A stretch of 64,000 bases of DNA from Streptomyces sp. NBC_00557 (GCF_036345995.1 NZ_CP107796.1:3782001-3846000); one strand, 5' to 3'. Shown: positions 36,079 to 46,140, numbered from the stretch's first letter. The notes: generated from the letters alone by a model not told the origin. Program-made: numbers and translations.

Positions 36079-37362
36079 TCACAGGAACGAGTTGATCTCG
36101 ATCGTCTCGTCCCGGCCCGGGCCCACGCCGATCGCGGAGATCGGGGCGCCGGACATCTCCTCCAGCGCCTTGACGTACGCCTGGGCGTTCTTCGGCAGGT
36201 CCGAGAAGGACTTCGCCTTGCTGATGTCCTCCGACCAGCCCGGCAGCATCTCGTACACGGGCTTCGCGTGGTGGAAGTCGGTCTGCGAGTACGGCAGTTC
36301 CTCGACCCGCCTGCCGTCGATCTCGTACGCCACGCAGACCGGGATCTGCTCCCAGCCGGTCAGCACGTCCAGCTTGGTGAGGAAGAAGTCGGTCAGGCCG
36401 TTGACGCGGGTGGCGTAGCGGGCGATGACCGCGTCGAACCAGCCGCAGCGGCGGTCCCGGCCCGTCGTCACGCCCCGCTCGCCGCCGATCCGGCGCAGCG
36501 CCTCGCCGTCCTCGTCGAACAGCTCGGTCGGGAAGGGGCCGGCGCCGACGCGGGTCGTGTAGGCCTTGAGGATGCCGATGACCCGGCTGATCTTCGTGGG
36601 GCCCACGCCCGCGCCGGTGCAGGCGCCGCCCGCGGTGGGGTTGCTGGACGTCACGAAGGGATAGGTCCCGTGGTCGATGTCCAGCAGCGTGCCCTGGCCG
36701 CCCTCGAAGAGCACGACCTTGTCCTGCTCCAGCGCCTGGTTGAGGACCAGGACGGTGTCGGCGACGTACGGCTTGATCTGCTCGGCGTAGCCCAGCAGCT
36801 CCTCGACCACCTGGTCGGCGGCGATGGCGCGCCGGTTGTAGAGCTTGGTGAGGATCTGGTTCTTGACGTCGAGGGCCGCCTCGACCTTCTGCTGCAGGAT
36901 CGACTCGTCGTACAGGTCCTGGACCCGGATGCCGACGCGGTTGATCTTGTCGGCGTAGGTCGGTCCGATGCCGCGGCCGGTGGTGCCGATCTTGCGCTTG
37001 CCGAGGAAGCGTTCCGTCACCTTGTCGACGGTCACGTTGTACGGCGTGATGATGTGCGCGTTACCACTGATCAGGAGCTTGGACGTGTCGACGCCACGCT
37101 CGTTCAGACCGCTCAGCTCGGAGAGCAGGACCGACGGGTCGACGACGACGCCGTTGCCGATGACCGGCGTACAACCGGGGGACAGGATTCCGGAAGGGAG
37201 CAGGTGGAGGGCGTACTTCTGGTCGCCGACGACGACCGTGTGGCCGGCGTTGTTGCCGCCCTGGTACCGCACTACATAGTCCACCGAGCCACCGAGCAGG
37301 TCGGTCGCCTTTCCCTTGCCTTCGTCACCCCACTGAGCACCGAGCAGCACAAGTGCGGGCAC
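36079..37362 (-). CDS. purA: Adenylosuccinate synthetase
   Basis: 427 residues from ATG 37362. N-terminal GTP-binding signature [14 protein letters not shown], then [12 protein letters not shown] near residue 34, [14 protein letters not shown] near 124, [23 protein letters not shown] near 217-240 and the C-terminal GPGRDETI. It joins IMP and aspartate to give adenylosuccinate in AMP synthesis. Monocistronic, divergent from the DAG-kinase-like gene across about 200 bases that contain a hairpin. Confidence 0.97.
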   Translation of the reverse strand: MPALVLLGAQWGDEGKGKATDLLGGSVDYVVRYQGGNNAGHTVVVGDQKYALHLLPSGILSPGCTPVIGNGVVVDPSVLLSELSGLNERGVDTSKLLISGNAHIITPYNVTVDKVTERFLGKRKIGTTGRGIGPTYADKINRVGIRVQDLYDESILQQKVEAALDVKNQILTKLYNRRAIAADQVVEELLGYAEQIKPYVADTVLVLNQALEQDKVVLFEGGQGTLLDIDHGTYPFVTSSNPTAGGACTGAGVGPTKISRVIGILKAYTTRVGAGPFPTELFDEDGEALRRIGGERGVTTGRDRRCGWFDAVIARYATRVNGLTDFFLTKLDVLTGWEQIPVCVAYEIDGRRVEELPYSQTDFHHAKPVYEMLPGWSEDISKAKSFSDLPKNAQAYVKALEEMSGAPISAIGVGPGRDETIEINSFL

Positions 37363-37500
37363 GCGCGTACACCCCTTCCGGGCGGGGCATGTCCAAGGTC
37401 GGGGGCGTGGGCGTAAGGTTCACCGCCGCGTGCCACAGCGACCGTCGTTGGTCGCCGGTGGTCGCCCAACCGTCGGACCGGATGCCCCGGAATAGACGAA

Positions 37501-37526
37501 GCCCCTGGCGCAATAGCGCAAGGGGC
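37501..37526. other. Hairpin in the purA / DAG-kinase-like divergent region
   Basis: Stem GCCCCT-G-GCGC, loop AATA, then GCGC-A-AGGGGC: 10 of 11 positions pair. It lies 44 bases upstream of the DAG-kinase-like start, where no gene is being terminated on either strand, so it may be a 5'-UTR element or part of a small RNA. Confidence 0.5.
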
Positions 37527-37569
37527 TCTTGCACAAAGATGCTACCCGAGGAAGCGAGGCAGGACCGAG

Positions 37570-38406
37570 GTGGCGACTTTCGCGACGTCCGAGCAGCTGC
37601 TGGTGATCATCGATCCGGCGGCACGGCAGGCGGACGGGGAGTCCGTACGCATCGCGAAAGACGTGCTCAGCGCGGGTGCGGCGACCAAGGTGTGCCTGCC
37701 GGACGGGCCGGAGGAATTCGCCCGGGCGCTGAGCCGGAGGGGTTCCCGGCGACCGGTGGTGGTCGGCGACGGCCGCGCGCTGGTGCGGGCCGTGACCCTG
37801 CTGCACCGGGCGCGGGAGCTGGCCGGATGCGCGCTGTCGGTGGTCCCGGTGGGCGACACCCGTCTGGCCGAGTCGCTCGGGGTGCCGGGCGGGACGGTGG
37901 CGGCGGCGCGGGCCGTGCTGGACGGGGAGGCGCGGCGCCTGGACCTGCTGGTCGACGACAGCGACGGGGTCGTGCTGAGCGGGCTGGGCATACCGCCGGA
38001 GCCGGTGGCGCGGGCGGCCGCGGCACAGCCGGTCGCCGTCGCCTGCCGCCCCTGGTACCGCTCCCTGGTCCGCACCCTCGCCCCCCGCCCGCCCCGGCTC
38101 GCGGCCGTACCCTCTCCCGGCCCCTCCCGGCTCCGGGTGGAGGTCGACGGCGAGACGGTGGTGGACCTGGGCCAGCCGGTCGAGGCGGTGTCGGTGGCGC
38201 CGGGCCCGCGCGGCCTCGCGGAGGTGGAGGTGCGGCCGCTGTCGGTGGGCGCGGAGGCGACGCCGGTACTGGCGTCCGGCCGCACGGTGACGGTGACCGG
38301 CGCGGACTTCCGCTACCGGGCGGACGCGGGGGTGACGGGGCCGGTGCGGCGGCGGACGTGGCGGGTGGCGGAGGGGGCGTGGGGGCTGGTGCTGCCCTCA
38401 GCGTGA
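37570..38406 (+). CDS. Degenerate diacylglycerol kinase-like protein
   Basis: 278 residues from GTG 37570, with GGCAGGA just upstream. The fold of the DAGK/NAD-kinase superfamily can be followed: LLVIIDPAAR near the start, RPVVVGDGRALVRAV where the family has GGDGT, and VVPVGDTRLAESLGVP where GTGNDFAR is expected. Both catalytic motifs are therefore altered. The C-terminal half has the beta-sandwich RLRVEVDGETVVDLGQPV. I infer a non-catalytic or divergent lipid-binding member. Its stop overlaps the convergent small gene by 9 bases. Confidence 0.7.
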   Translation: MATFATSEQLLVIIDPAARQADGESVRIAKDVLSAGAATKVCLPDGPEEFARALSRRGSRRPVVVGDGRALVRAVTLLHRARELAGCALSVVPVGDTRLAESLGVPGGTVAAARAVLDGEARRLDLLVDDSDGVVLSGLGIPPEPVARAAAAQPVAVACRPWYRSLVRTLAPRPPRLAAVPSPGPSRLRVEVDGETVVDLGQPVEAVSVAPGPRGLAEVEVRPLSVGAEATPVLASGRTVTVTGADFRYRADAGVTGPVRRRTWRVAEGAWGLVLPSA

Positions 38407-38568
38407 GCCGGGGGCCTCGAAGCCGGTGGTGTCGAGGGTGACGACGTCCCCCCTGATGACCTCGGCCTCACACCCGGGCGCGTCCACCTCGTCGAGGGCG
38501 TCGAGAAGCCACTCGACACCGACGGGATCGCTGCCACTCGTCGTCGGTCGCCCCGTCATCGGTGTCAT
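38398..38568 (-). CDS. Small protein coupled to the MarR/GbsR regulator
   Basis: 56 residues from ATG 38568, whose start overlaps the stop of the regulator gene as ATGA; this coupling is the main reason to believe it. The sequence is acidic, VEWLLDALDEVDAPGCEAEVIRGD, with no recognised domain. Its 3' end overlaps the end of the convergent DAG-kinase-like gene by 9 bases. Confidence 0.5.
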   Translation of the reverse strand: MTPMTGRPTTSGSDPVGVEWLLDALDEVDAPGCEAEVIRGDVVTLDTTGFEAPGSR

Positions 38569-39086
38569 GATGCGCTCCCGGTTCCCCGCGCCTCTTCGGG
38601 GCGCTGGTACCTGCTCTCCCGGTAGGCGCGCCAGCGTTCCATCATCGCGGCGACGTCCCGCTCGATGAACTCGAAGAAGTCCAGGGTCTCGGCCAGCCGC
38701 CGGCCGGCCGGTGTGTCGGGGCCGAGGGAGGACACACCCTCGCGCAGGGCCTCCTCCCAGCGCTTGATGACGGCGTCGCGGCTGGTGAGGGCCTCGTACC
38801 ACTGGTCGCTGTGCACCCGGTACCGCTCCCTGCGCGAGCCCGGCTCGCGTTCCCTTGACACCAGGTGGACCTGCGCGAGGTAGCGCACCGCGCCGGAGAC
38901 CGCCGCGGGGCTGATCTTCAGCTGTTCGCCGAGCTGGGCGGAGGTGAGGGCGCCGGTGTCGGAGGCGAGCAGCGCCGCGAGGACGCGGGCCGGCATGCGC
39001 GGCACCCCCGCCTCGACGAGCTGGGCCGCGAAGTGCTCCACGAACCGGGAGACCGCCTCCGGGTCCCGCCGCACCGCATCCGTCAT
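38565..39086 (-). CDS. GbsR/MarR family transcriptional regulator
   Basis: 173 residues from ATG 39086 (MTDAVRRDPEAV); an ATG six codons earlier is possible. The winged-helix region is VLAALLASDTGALTSAQLGEQLKISPAAVSGAVRYL near residues 42-75 with the wing SREREPGSRRERYRV. The C-terminus is helical and presumably dimerises. It is divergently transcribed from an ABC exporter across a 74-base AT-rich spacer, the classic arrangement of a local repressor and its efflux target. Confidence 0.88.
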   Translation of the reverse strand: MTDAVRRDPEAVSRFVEHFAAQLVEAGVPRMPARVLAALLASDTGALTSAQLGEQLKISPAAVSGAVRYLAQVHLVSREREPGSRRERYRVHSDQWYEALTSRDAVIKRWEEALREGVSSLGPDTPAGRRLAETLDFFEFIERDVAAMMERWRAYRESRYQRPEEARGTGSAS

Positions 39087-39160
39087 GGGGCCCACCGTAC
39101 CCAACCTTAGAGACCTTCGGTAACTTCACAAATTTCTGAAAGAAGCGTACGTTCGTCGGC

Positions 39161-40054
39161 ATGACGAAGGCAATCACGGTCAGCGGACTCCATAAGTCCT
39201 TCGGCCGTACGCACGCGCTGGACGGCCTCGACCTGGACGTCGAGACCGGTGAGGTGCACGGCTTCCTCGGCCCCAACGGCGCCGGCAAGTCCACCGCCAT
39301 CCGCGTCCTGCTCGGCCTGCTGCGCGCCGACGCGGGCGCCGCACAGGTGCTGGGCCGCGACCCCTGGCGGGACGCGGTGGAGGTGCACCGCAGGATCGCC
39401 TACGTGCCGGGGGACGTCACCCTGTGGCGCAACCTCTCCGGCGGCGAGGTCATCGACCTCTACGGCCGTCTGCGCGGAGGCCTGGACCGCCGGCGCCGCG
39501 CCGAGCTGATCGACCGCTTCGAGCTGGACCCCACCAAGAAGGGCCGCACCTACTCCAAGGGCAACCGGCAGAAGGTCGCCCTGGTCGCGGCCTTCGCCTC
39601 GGACGTGGACCTGCTGATCCTCGACGAGCCGACCTCGGGCCTCGACCCGCTGATGGAGGAGGTCTTCCAGCGCTGCGTCAGGGAGGAGCGCGACCGCGGC
39701 CGCACGGTCCTGCTCTCCTCGCACATCCTCAGCGAGGTCGAGGAACTCTGCGACCGGGTGAGCATCGTCCGCAAGGGCCGGACCGTGGAGAGCGGCTCAC
39801 TGGCCGACCTGCGGCACCTCACCCGGACCAGCGTCAGCGCCGAACTCGCCGGCCCGCCCGACGGACTGGCCCGCCTGCCCGGCGTGCACGGCCTGGACGT
39901 GCGGGGGCACCGGGTCCGGTTCCAGGTGGACACCGACCGGCTCGACGCCGTACTGCGCTCGCTGACGGCGTCCGGCGTGCGCTCGCTGACCTCGACGCCG
40001 CCGACGCTGGAGGAGCTGTTCCTGCGGCACTACGCGGACGAGGCGGCCGTATGA
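39161..40054 (+). CDS. ABC exporter ATP-binding protein
   Basis: 297 residues from ATG 39161. Walker [10 protein letters not shown] near residue 38, Walker [14 protein letters not shown] near 150, and H-loop [11 protein letters not shown] are standard. The signature motif is YSKGNRQKV rather than LSGGQ, a variant I recall in this subfamily of drug/antibiotic exporters. A C-terminal regulatory segment follows. It energises the permease encoded next, whose ATG overlaps its stop by four bases, and is likely repressed by the divergent MarR/GbsR regulator. Confidence 0.93.
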   Translation: MTKAITVSGLHKSFGRTHALDGLDLDVETGEVHGFLGPNGAGKSTAIRVLLGLLRADAGAAQVLGRDPWRDAVEVHRRIAYVPGDVTLWRNLSGGEVIDLYGRLRGGLDRRRRAELIDRFELDPTKKGRTYSKGNRQKVALVAAFASDVDLLILDEPTSGLDPLMEEVFQRCVREERDRGRTVLLSSHILSEVEELCDRVSIVRKGRTVESGSLADLRHLTRTSVSAELAGPPDGLARLPGVHGLDVRGHRVRFQVDTDRLDAVLRSLTASGVRSLTSTPPTLEELFLRHYADEAAV

Positions 40055-41622
40055 CCCCGCAACTGACCGGCACGGCAACCCTGCTGAGGTTCGCCCTGCG
40101 CCGCGACCGCGTGCTGGTCCCGGTGTGGGTCGCGGTGACCGCGCTGATGGTCCTGACCATGCCGAAGACGCTCAGCGGCCTGTACGGCACCCCGGCCGCC
40201 CGCGCCGGCCTGGTGCACCAGATGGCGGCCAACGCCTCCCTGCGCGCCATGGTCGGCCCGGTGTTCGGCGACTCGCTGGGCGCGCTGACGGCCTGGCGGG
40301 TCGGGGTGTACGCGGGCGGGCTCGCCGCGGTGACGAGCCTGCTCGTCGTCGTACGGCACACCCGCGACGAGGAGGAGAGCGGCCGGCAGGAGCTGGTGTC
40401 CTCCGGCATGGTGGGCCGCCGTGCCCCGCTGACGGCGGCCCTGCTGGCGGCGGCCGTCGCGAACGCGGCCCTGGGCGCGCTGATCGCGGCGGGCCTCGCC
40501 GGGCAGGGCGCGGCGGGCGCCCTGGCCTTCGGGCTCGGGGTGGCGGGCGTCGGCCTGCTCTTCGCGTCGACGGCGGCGATCGCCGCCCAGCTGACCGAGA
40601 GCGCGCGCTTGGCCCGGGGGCTGACGGCGGCGGTTCTCGGCGCGGCGTTCGTGCTGCGCGCGGCGGGCGACTCCGCGACGGACGACGGCTCGTCGGTACT
40701 GACCTGGCTGTCCCCGCTGGGCTGGCTGGAGAACCTGCGGCCCTTCGCGGCCGAACGCTGGTGGGTGCTGCTGCTGTTCGCGGCGGCGACCGCCCTCCAG
40801 ACCTCGCTCGCCTACCGGTTGGCGGGCCGCCGGGACCTCGGCATGAGCTTCCTGCCGGCCCGGCCGGGACCCGCCGAGGGCCGGCTCGCCGGCGCCGGCG
40901 CGCTGGCCTGGCGGCTGCAGCGCGGCAGCGTCCTCGGCTGGTCGCTCGGCTTCTTCCTCGCCGGGGTCGTCTACGGCGGGCTGACGGACGGCGCGGCCAG
41001 GCTCGTCGGCGACAACGCCAGGGCGCGGGAGATCTTCCAGCGGATGGGCGGCCAGTCGGGCCTGACCGACGCCTTCCTCGCCGCGATGATCGGCCTGCTC
41101 GGCCTGGTCGCCGCCCTGTACGTCGTCTCGTCCGTGCTGCGGCTGAGCGGCGAGGAGACCTCCGGGCGCGCCGAACCGGTGCTGGCCGGAGCGGTGGGCC
41201 GGCTGCGCTGGGCCCTCGGTCATCTGCTCGTCGCGTTCGGCGGCTCGGCCCTGCTGATGCTGCTGGCCGGCCTCGGCTTCGCCGTCGGCTACGGCCGGCG
41301 GACCGGCCCCGTCCTGGGCGCGTGCCTGCTCCAGGTCGCCGCCGTCTGGGTGATCGGCGCGGTCGCCGTCCTGCTGTACGGCCTCCTGCCCCGGGGAGCG
41401 GTCGCGGCGTGGGGCGTGGCCGGCGCGGCCCTGCTCCTCGGCTGGATCGGCCCGGCGCTGAACCTGCCCCGGGCGGTGCTGGACCTCTCCCCCTTCGGAC
41501 AGCTGCCGAAGCTGCCGGGCGGGGAGATGGAGTGGCGGCCGGTACTGGTGCTGCTGGCTCTGGCCGCGCTGCTCGTGGCGGCGGGCCTCGCGGGCCTGCG
41601 CCGCAGGGACCTGACGGCCTGA
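40051..41622 (+). CDS. ABC-2 type exporter permease (polyketide antibiotic exporter-like)
   Basis: 523 residues from ATG 40051 (ATGA overlap). About twelve hydrophobic segments arranged as two six-helix halves; the second half begins near [21 protein letters not shown] (residue 286). Homologues in streptomycetes are often annotated as polyketide antibiotic exporters or EfrE-like. No biosynthetic genes adjoin, so the native substrate is unknown. Convergent with the P450 gene. Confidence 0.88.
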   Translation: MTPQLTGTATLLRFALRRDRVLVPVWVAVTALMVLTMPKTLSGLYGTPAARAGLVHQMAANASLRAMVGPVFGDSLGALTAWRVGVYAGGLAAVTSLLVVVRHTRDEEESGRQELVSSGMVGRRAPLTAALLAAAVANAALGALIAAGLAGQGAAGALAFGLGVAGVGLLFASTAAIAAQLTESARLARGLTAAVLGAAFVLRAAGDSATDDGSSVLTWLSPLGWLENLRPFAAERWWVLLLFAAATALQTSLAYRLAGRRDLGMSFLPARPGPAEGRLAGAGALAWRLQRGSVLGWSLGFFLAGVVYGGLTDGAARLVGDNARAREIFQRMGGQSGLTDAFLAAMIGLLGLVAALYVVSSVLRLSGEETSGRAEPVLAGAVGRLRWALGHLLVAFGGSALLMLLAGLGFAVGYGRRTGPVLGACLLQVAAVWVIGAVAVLLYGLLPRGAVAAWGVAGAALLLGWIGPALNLPRAVLDLSPFGQLPKLPGGEMEWRPVLVLLALAALLVAAGLAGLRRRDLTA

Positions 41623-41658
41623 GGGTACGGCGGGTACGGCGGTGCTGGTTGCTCGTGC

Positions 41659-42879
41659 TCAGCGTACCTCCACGCTCAGCCCCTCCAGTCCCCTGATGAC
41701 GAAGTTCGGCTTCCGCCGCGGTTCCTCCGCCAGGGCCAGGGTCGGGGCCTGCCGCAGGAGGGCTGACATGGAGGCCGCGAGCTCGATACGGGCCAGGGGC
41801 GCGCCGATGCAGTAGTGGATGCCCGCGCTGAAGCTGATGTGCGGGTTGTCCCCGCGGGTGAGGTCCAGGCGGTCGGGGTCGGTGAAGACGGCCGGGTCGT
41901 GGTTGGCGGAACCGAAGAGCATGGCGATCTCCGAGCCCCTCGGGACCGTCGTGCCGTCGATCTCGATGTCGTCCAGCACCCAGCGTTCGAAGAGCTGCAG
42001 CGGGGTGTCGTAGCGCATCAGCTCCTCGACCGCCGACGGCACCAGGGAGTGGTCGGCGCGCAGGGCGGCCAGCTGGGCGGGGTTGCGGAACAGGGCCCAC
42101 CAGCCGTTCACCGTCGCGTTGACGGTCGCCTCGTGGCCCGCGTTGAGCAGCAGCACCGCCGTGGAGATCATCTCCTGCTCGGTGAGCCGGTCGCCCTCGT
42201 CGTGCGCCGCGATCAGACCGGAGACGAGGTCCTCGCCCGGTTCCCTGCGGCGCGCGGCGATCAGCTCCCGCAGGTACTCGGAGAACTCCACCGACGCCCG
42301 CACCGCCTTCGCGGCGGTCTCCTGCGACGGGTTCAGCTCGTACATCCCGCAGATGGCCGCCGACCACGGCCGCAGCAGGGCGCGGTCGGCCTCGGGGACG
42401 CCGAGCATCTCGGCGATCACCGCCACCGGCAGCGGCTCGGCGACCTCGCTCAGCAGATCGCCGCCGCCCTTGCGGACGAGCGCCGCCACCAGCTCGTCCG
42501 CCAGGGCGTGGACGTACGGCCGCAGCCGCTCCACCGTGCGCGGCGTGAACGCCTTCGACACCAGCCGCCGGATCCGGGTGTGGTCCGGCGGCTCCAGGTC
42601 CAGCATCCCGTGGTCGTTGAGCGTGTGGAACGGCTCGTGCTCCGGCGGGGGCGGGGTCCGGCCGAACTCCTCGTGCGAGAACCGGTGCAGGTAGGTGCGG
42701 CCGAGGCGCCGGTCCCTCAGCAGCGCCGACACGTCCGCGTGATGCGGCACCAGCCACTGGTTCGTGGGCGCGAAGTACACCACCCTGCCGCGCGCCCGCA
42801 GCCCGGCGTACGCCGGGTACGGGTCGGCGACGAACGCGGGGTCCCACGGATCGAAGGTCGGGTCGGAGCTGCCAGCCAT
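41659..42879 (-). CDS. Cytochrome P450 (bacterial class)
   Basis: 406 residues from ATG 42879. I-helix AGHEATVN near residue 248, ExxR as EELMR near 286, and haem loop FSAGIHYCIGAPLAR near residues 348-362 with the axial cysteine. The N-terminus FDPWDPAFVADPYPAYAGLR is typical of soluble CYP105/107-like enzymes. It needs ferredoxin and reductase from elsewhere; none is adjacent. Substrate unknown. It stands between the convergent ABC exporter and the two-component system and appears monocistronic. Confidence 0.95.
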   Translation of the reverse strand: MAGSSDPTFDPWDPAFVADPYPAYAGLRARGRVVYFAPTNQWLVPHHADVSALLRDRRLGRTYLHRFSHEEFGRTPPPPEHEPFHTLNDHGMLDLEPPDHTRIRRLVSKAFTPRTVERLRPYVHALADELVAALVRKGGGDLLSEVAEPLPVAVIAEMLGVPEADRALLRPWSAAICGMYELNPSQETAAKAVRASVEFSEYLRELIAARRREPGEDLVSGLIAAHDEGDRLTEQEMISTAVLLLNAGHEATVNATVNGWWALFRNPAQLAALRADHSLVPSAVEELMRYDTPLQLFERWVLDDIEIDGTTVPRGSEIAMLFGSANHDPAVFTDPDRLDLTRGDNPHISFSAGIHYCIGAPLARIELAASMSALLRQAPTLALAEEPRRKPNFVIRGLEGLSVEVR

Positions 42880-42957
42880 GCCGGGACGCTAACGCGCGGG
42901 GCGCGGTCTGACCAGGGGCACCCTTTCAGGGCTCGACGAAGGCCGCCTCCAGGGCCG

Positions 42958-43626
42958 TCAGCCGGGTGTCACCAGGCGCGCCTCGTACGCGAAGACCGCC
43001 GCCTGCGTGCGGTCGCGCAGGCCCAGTTTGACCAGGATGCGGCTTACGTGGGTCTTGATGGTGGACTCGGCGACCACCAGGCGTTCGGCGATCTCCGCGT
43101 TGGACAGGCCCTGGGCGATCAGGACCAGGACCTCCGTCTCGCGTTCCGTGAGGTCGCCGTAGGCCGCCCGGGCCGTCGACGGGATCGGGCGCGGGGGGTC
43201 CGCGAGGCGGGAGAACTCCGTGATCAGGCGCTTGGTGACCGAGGGGGCGAGCAGGGCCTCGCCGGCGGCCACCACCCTTACGCCGTCGGCCAGTTGGCGG
43301 GCCGAGGCGTCCTTGAGGAGGAAGCCGGAGGCGCCCGCCCGCAGGGCCTGGTACACGTACTCGTCCAGGTCGAAGGTGGTCAGGACGAGCACCTTCGCCG
43401 ACGCGTCGGCCGCCACGATCTCCCGGGTGGCCTCGATGCCGTTCAGCTCGGGCATGCGGATGTCCATCAGCACGACGTCCGGGCCGAGTTCACGGACCCG
43501 TTCGACCGCCTGCCTTCCGTTGACGGCCTCGCCGACGACCTCGATGTCCGGCATCGCGTTCAGCAGGACCGAGAAGCCCTCGCGGACCATCATCTGGTCG
43601 TCCGCGACCAGTACGCGGATGGTCAT
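42958..43626 (-). CDS. NarL/LuxR-type response regulator
   Basis: 222 residues. Receiver domain: VLVADDQMMVREGF with the acidic pocket, phosphoacceptor in VVLMDIRMPELNG near residue 56, switch lysine in FLLKDAS near 106. The C-terminal LuxR helix-turn-helix is LTERETEVLVLIAQGLSNAEIAERLVVAESTIKTHVSRIL split around residue 170. Its ATG overlaps the stop of the upstream kinase by four bases. Confidence 0.95.
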   Translation of the reverse strand: MTIRVLVADDQMMVREGFSVLLNAMPDIEVVGEAVNGRQAVERVRELGPDVVLMDIRMPELNGIEATREIVAADASAKVLVLTTFDLDEYVYQALRAGASGFLLKDASARQLADGVRVVAAGEALLAPSVTKRLITEFSRLADPPRPIPSTARAAYGDLTERETEVLVLIAQGLSNAEIAERLVVAESTIKTHVSRILVKLGLRDRTQAAVFAYEARLVTPG

Positions 43627-44963
43627 GCGTCCCCTTCGCTCACCGTGGCCGCCGGCACCGGCAGGAACACCGCCACCTCATAGCCGCCGTCCGGCGTCGG
43701 GCCAGCCGTCATCTCGCCGTCCAGCATGGAGACCCGCTCCCGCATGCCCGTGATGCCGTGTCCGGCGCCGGGCGACGGCTTGACGAGCCGCGGGGCCGGC
43801 GGCGCGGTGTTCACGATGCGCAGGCCCAGGCCGCCGAGGACGTAGCCGATCTCCACGCGGGCGCTCGCTCCCGGCGCATGGCGCAGGGTGTTGCTGAGGG
43901 CCTCCTGCACGATCCGGTACGCCGACAGCTCGACGCCCTGCGGCAGTTCGCGCACCGCGCCCGTCACCGCCTTCTCCACCGTCAGGCCGGCCTCCCGCAC
44001 GTTGGCGAGCAGGCCGTCCAGGTCGGCCAGGGTCGGCTGGGGGGCGTCCGGCGCCTCGTAGTCCTCGGCGCGGACGACGCCGAGGACCCGGCGCAGCTCG
44101 GCCAGGGCCGCCACCGCGTTCTCCCGGATGGTGGCGAACGCCTTCTGAAGCTCCTCCGGCGGGTTCTCCACCCGGTAGGGTGCGGCCTCCGCCTGGATGG
44201 CGACCACCGACATGTGATGGGCGACCACGTCGTGCAGCTCGCGGGCGATCGTCGTGCGCTCCTCCAGCAGGGTGCGCCGGGAGCGTTCGTGCGCGGTCAC
44301 CGTCTGCTGCGCGGTCACCTCCTGCTCGGCCTGGCGGCGGATGTGCCGGACCGTGACCGCCAGCAGGAGCAGGGCGGACAGGACCAGCATCGGGGTCACG
44401 TCCGTGTCGTAGCGGCGCCAGCCGACGAGGCCTCCGGCGAGGAAGCCGTAGACCGCGGTGATCACCCACATCGAGGCCGCGGTGCGGGGGCGGGTGCGCA
44501 GCGCGACGACGGTGAGCACCACGAGATGCGCCAGAAAACTGCCCGGCAGCCAGGGCCAGTCGCTCCAGCCGCCCCGGCCGATCACGGCGGCGGCCGTGCT
44601 CGCGCCCAGCGAGCACCAGAACGCCCCCACCGGCCGGGCCAGCGTCAGCAGGACCGGCGCCAGTGCCAGCAGCCCGCACAGCAGGACGGCCGGCCCGGAG
44701 TCGAAGGCGCTCGACACGGCCAGGAACATCGCCATCACGCCGAGGACGGCCACCACCGCGTGCGGTGCCCAGCCCCCGCCGGACAGCCGGCGGGCGAGTG
44801 GGCCCTCGGCGCTCGCCCGGGGCAGGGGGCGGTAGGCGAAGGCGTCCTGGAACAGGTCCTCCTTGAGGCCCCGCAGGGCATCCGCGGCCAGCCGGAACTC
44901 CGGGCTGCGCGGCCCGCCGACCGCGCCCGGCGGTGTCGTCTGCGTGTGCGTCGTCTCGGTCAC
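43623..44963 (-). CDS. Sensor histidine kinase (NarL-partner, HisKA_3)
   Basis: 446 residues. Five or six membrane helices occupy about residues 60-205, with only short loops, so it probably senses a membrane or intramembrane signal. The phospho-acceptor histidine is in ARELHDVVAHHMSVVAIQ near residue 242, and the ATPase domain has VQEALSNTLRHAPGA near 345 and PGAGHGITGMRERV near 405. First gene of the two-gene unit. The arrangement resembles DesK- or LiaS-like systems; the target is unknown. Confidence 0.93.
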   Translation of the reverse strand: MTETTHTQTTPPGAVGGPRSPEFRLAADALRGLKEDLFQDAFAYRPLPRASAEGPLARRLSGGGWAPHAVVAVLGVMAMFLAVSSAFDSGPAVLLCGLLALAPVLLTLARPVGAFWCSLGASTAAAVIGRGGWSDWPWLPGSFLAHLVVLTVVALRTRPRTAASMWVITAVYGFLAGGLVGWRRYDTDVTPMLVLSALLLLAVTVRHIRRQAEQEVTAQQTVTAHERSRRTLLEERTTIARELHDVVAHHMSVVAIQAEAAPYRVENPPEELQKAFATIRENAVAALAELRRVLGVVRAEDYEAPDAPQPTLADLDGLLANVREAGLTVEKAVTGAVRELPQGVELSAYRIVQEALSNTLRHAPGASARVEIGYVLGGLGLRIVNTAPPAPRLVKPSPGAGHGITGMRERVSMLDGEMTAGPTPDGGYEVAVFLPVPAATVSEGDA

Positions 44964-45092
44964 GTGGAAAACGGTAGGCGGCGGCCGGCCCGCGGTCGTC
45001 CCCTTGCAGAGGGGTTCTCACGGGTCCCTCTCAGGTACTACGGGGCGCCCTGCCGCCGGGCAGGACGGGTACGAGCGGCCGGCGTCGCCGTG

Positions 45093-45995
45093 CTACCACG
45101 CCAGTTGCGCGATCTCCTCCGCCACCACCGCGCACGCGTCCGCCGCCGGGTCGATCAGGGGGAAGTGGCCGACGTCCTCCAGGAGGGTCAGGCCCACCAT
45201 CTCACCGGCCTTCGCCGCCGCGTCCACATAGGACTCGGCGACCGTCTGCGGCACCTCCAGGTCGTTGCGCCCCTGGACCAGCGTCGTCGCGATGCCCGTC
45301 GGCAGGAGCAGGACGGGGTCGGCGTACGGGCGGCGCTCGGCGAACGTGTCGTGGCCGCCGAGGAGTTGCAGGCTCGCGTGGCCGCACACCTCCAGCTTCT
45401 CCGCCACCTCGAAGTCCGCGATCGGGGCGAGGGCGACGACACCCCGCAGCGGGGCCGGCCGGTCGGTGCGCCAGGGGGCGTCCGCGGGCAGGAGATGGCG
45501 GGCCGCGGCCCACAGGGCGAGGTGGCCGCCGGCCGAGTGGCCCGTCAGCACCGTGCGGCGCGCGTCGGCCTGCGGGAGCGCCTCGCGGGCCAGGGCGGGC
45601 AGCGCGTCCAGGGCGGCGGCCACGTCGTCGAAGGTGTCGGGCCAGCGGCCGGCCGGCGGCGGGACGCTCCCCGCTTCCGGCGCCGGGCTCTGCCCGGGGA
45701 TCAGCGGTTCGCCGCCGCGCCGGTACTCGACGTTGGCCACCGCGAAGCCCCTGCGGGCCAGAAAGTCCGCGAACGGGGTGATGTGCCGGCGGTCGTAGCG
45801 GGCGCGCCAGGCGCCGCCGTGCAGGACCACCACCAGCGGCGCCGGGGAGTCCGCGGCGGTGCGGGGCGCGTAGAAGTCGATCACCTGGTCGGGGTGGCTG
45901 CCGTAAGCGGAGCTGACGTCGGGGTCGACCGGGGGGTGCGAGAAGGCCGATTCCTCTTCGGCGGCGGCGCGGGCTGCTGCGGCGTCGTCCGGCAT
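45093..45995 (-). CDS. Alpha/beta hydrolase, probable kynurenine formamidase
   Basis: 300 residues from ATG 45995, preceded by GAGAGG and GGAG. The oxyanion-hole motif VVLHGGAWRARYDRRH (near residue 58) and nucleophile motif TGHSAGGHLALWAA (near 152) fit the arylformamidase/carboxylesterase type, with Asp in GRNDLEVP and His in VGHFPLIDP. It is adjacent to kynU and kynA on the same strand, where the missing middle step (N-formylkynurenine to kynurenine) would be expected. Function is inferred from context; a general esterase is the alternative. Confidence 0.75.
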   Translation of the reverse strand: MPDDAAAARAAAEEESAFSHPPVDPDVSSAYGSHPDQVIDFYAPRTAADSPAPLVVVLHGGAWRARYDRRHITPFADFLARRGFAVANVEYRRGGEPLIPGQSPAPEAGSVPPPAGRWPDTFDDVAAALDALPALAREALPQADARRTVLTGHSAGGHLALWAAARHLLPADAPWRTDRPAPLRGVVALAPIADFEVAEKLEVCGHASLQLLGGHDTFAERRPYADPVLLLPTGIATTLVQGRNDLEVPQTVAESYVDAAAKAGEMVGLTLLEDVGHFPLIDPAADACAVVAEEIAQLAW

Positions 45996-46140
45996 GCTCC
46001 AACCTCTCAGTGATGGAACGTGTTCGGCGAGGGGACCCGTGGGGCGTCTGGTCACCGGTTCGCCGTTGGGCGGGACGGTATCAGGCCGGTGACGTGCGCG
46101 GACACGGGGATGTCACGCACGGTGAGGGACAAACGGTGCG

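Noticed and set aside
39161..42879. Antibiotic biosynthetic cluster suggested by an exporter next to a P450
   Set aside because: No synthase, tailoring set or resistance genes adjoin; the exporter is explained by its divergent MarR/GbsR regulator and the P450 is convergent and separate.
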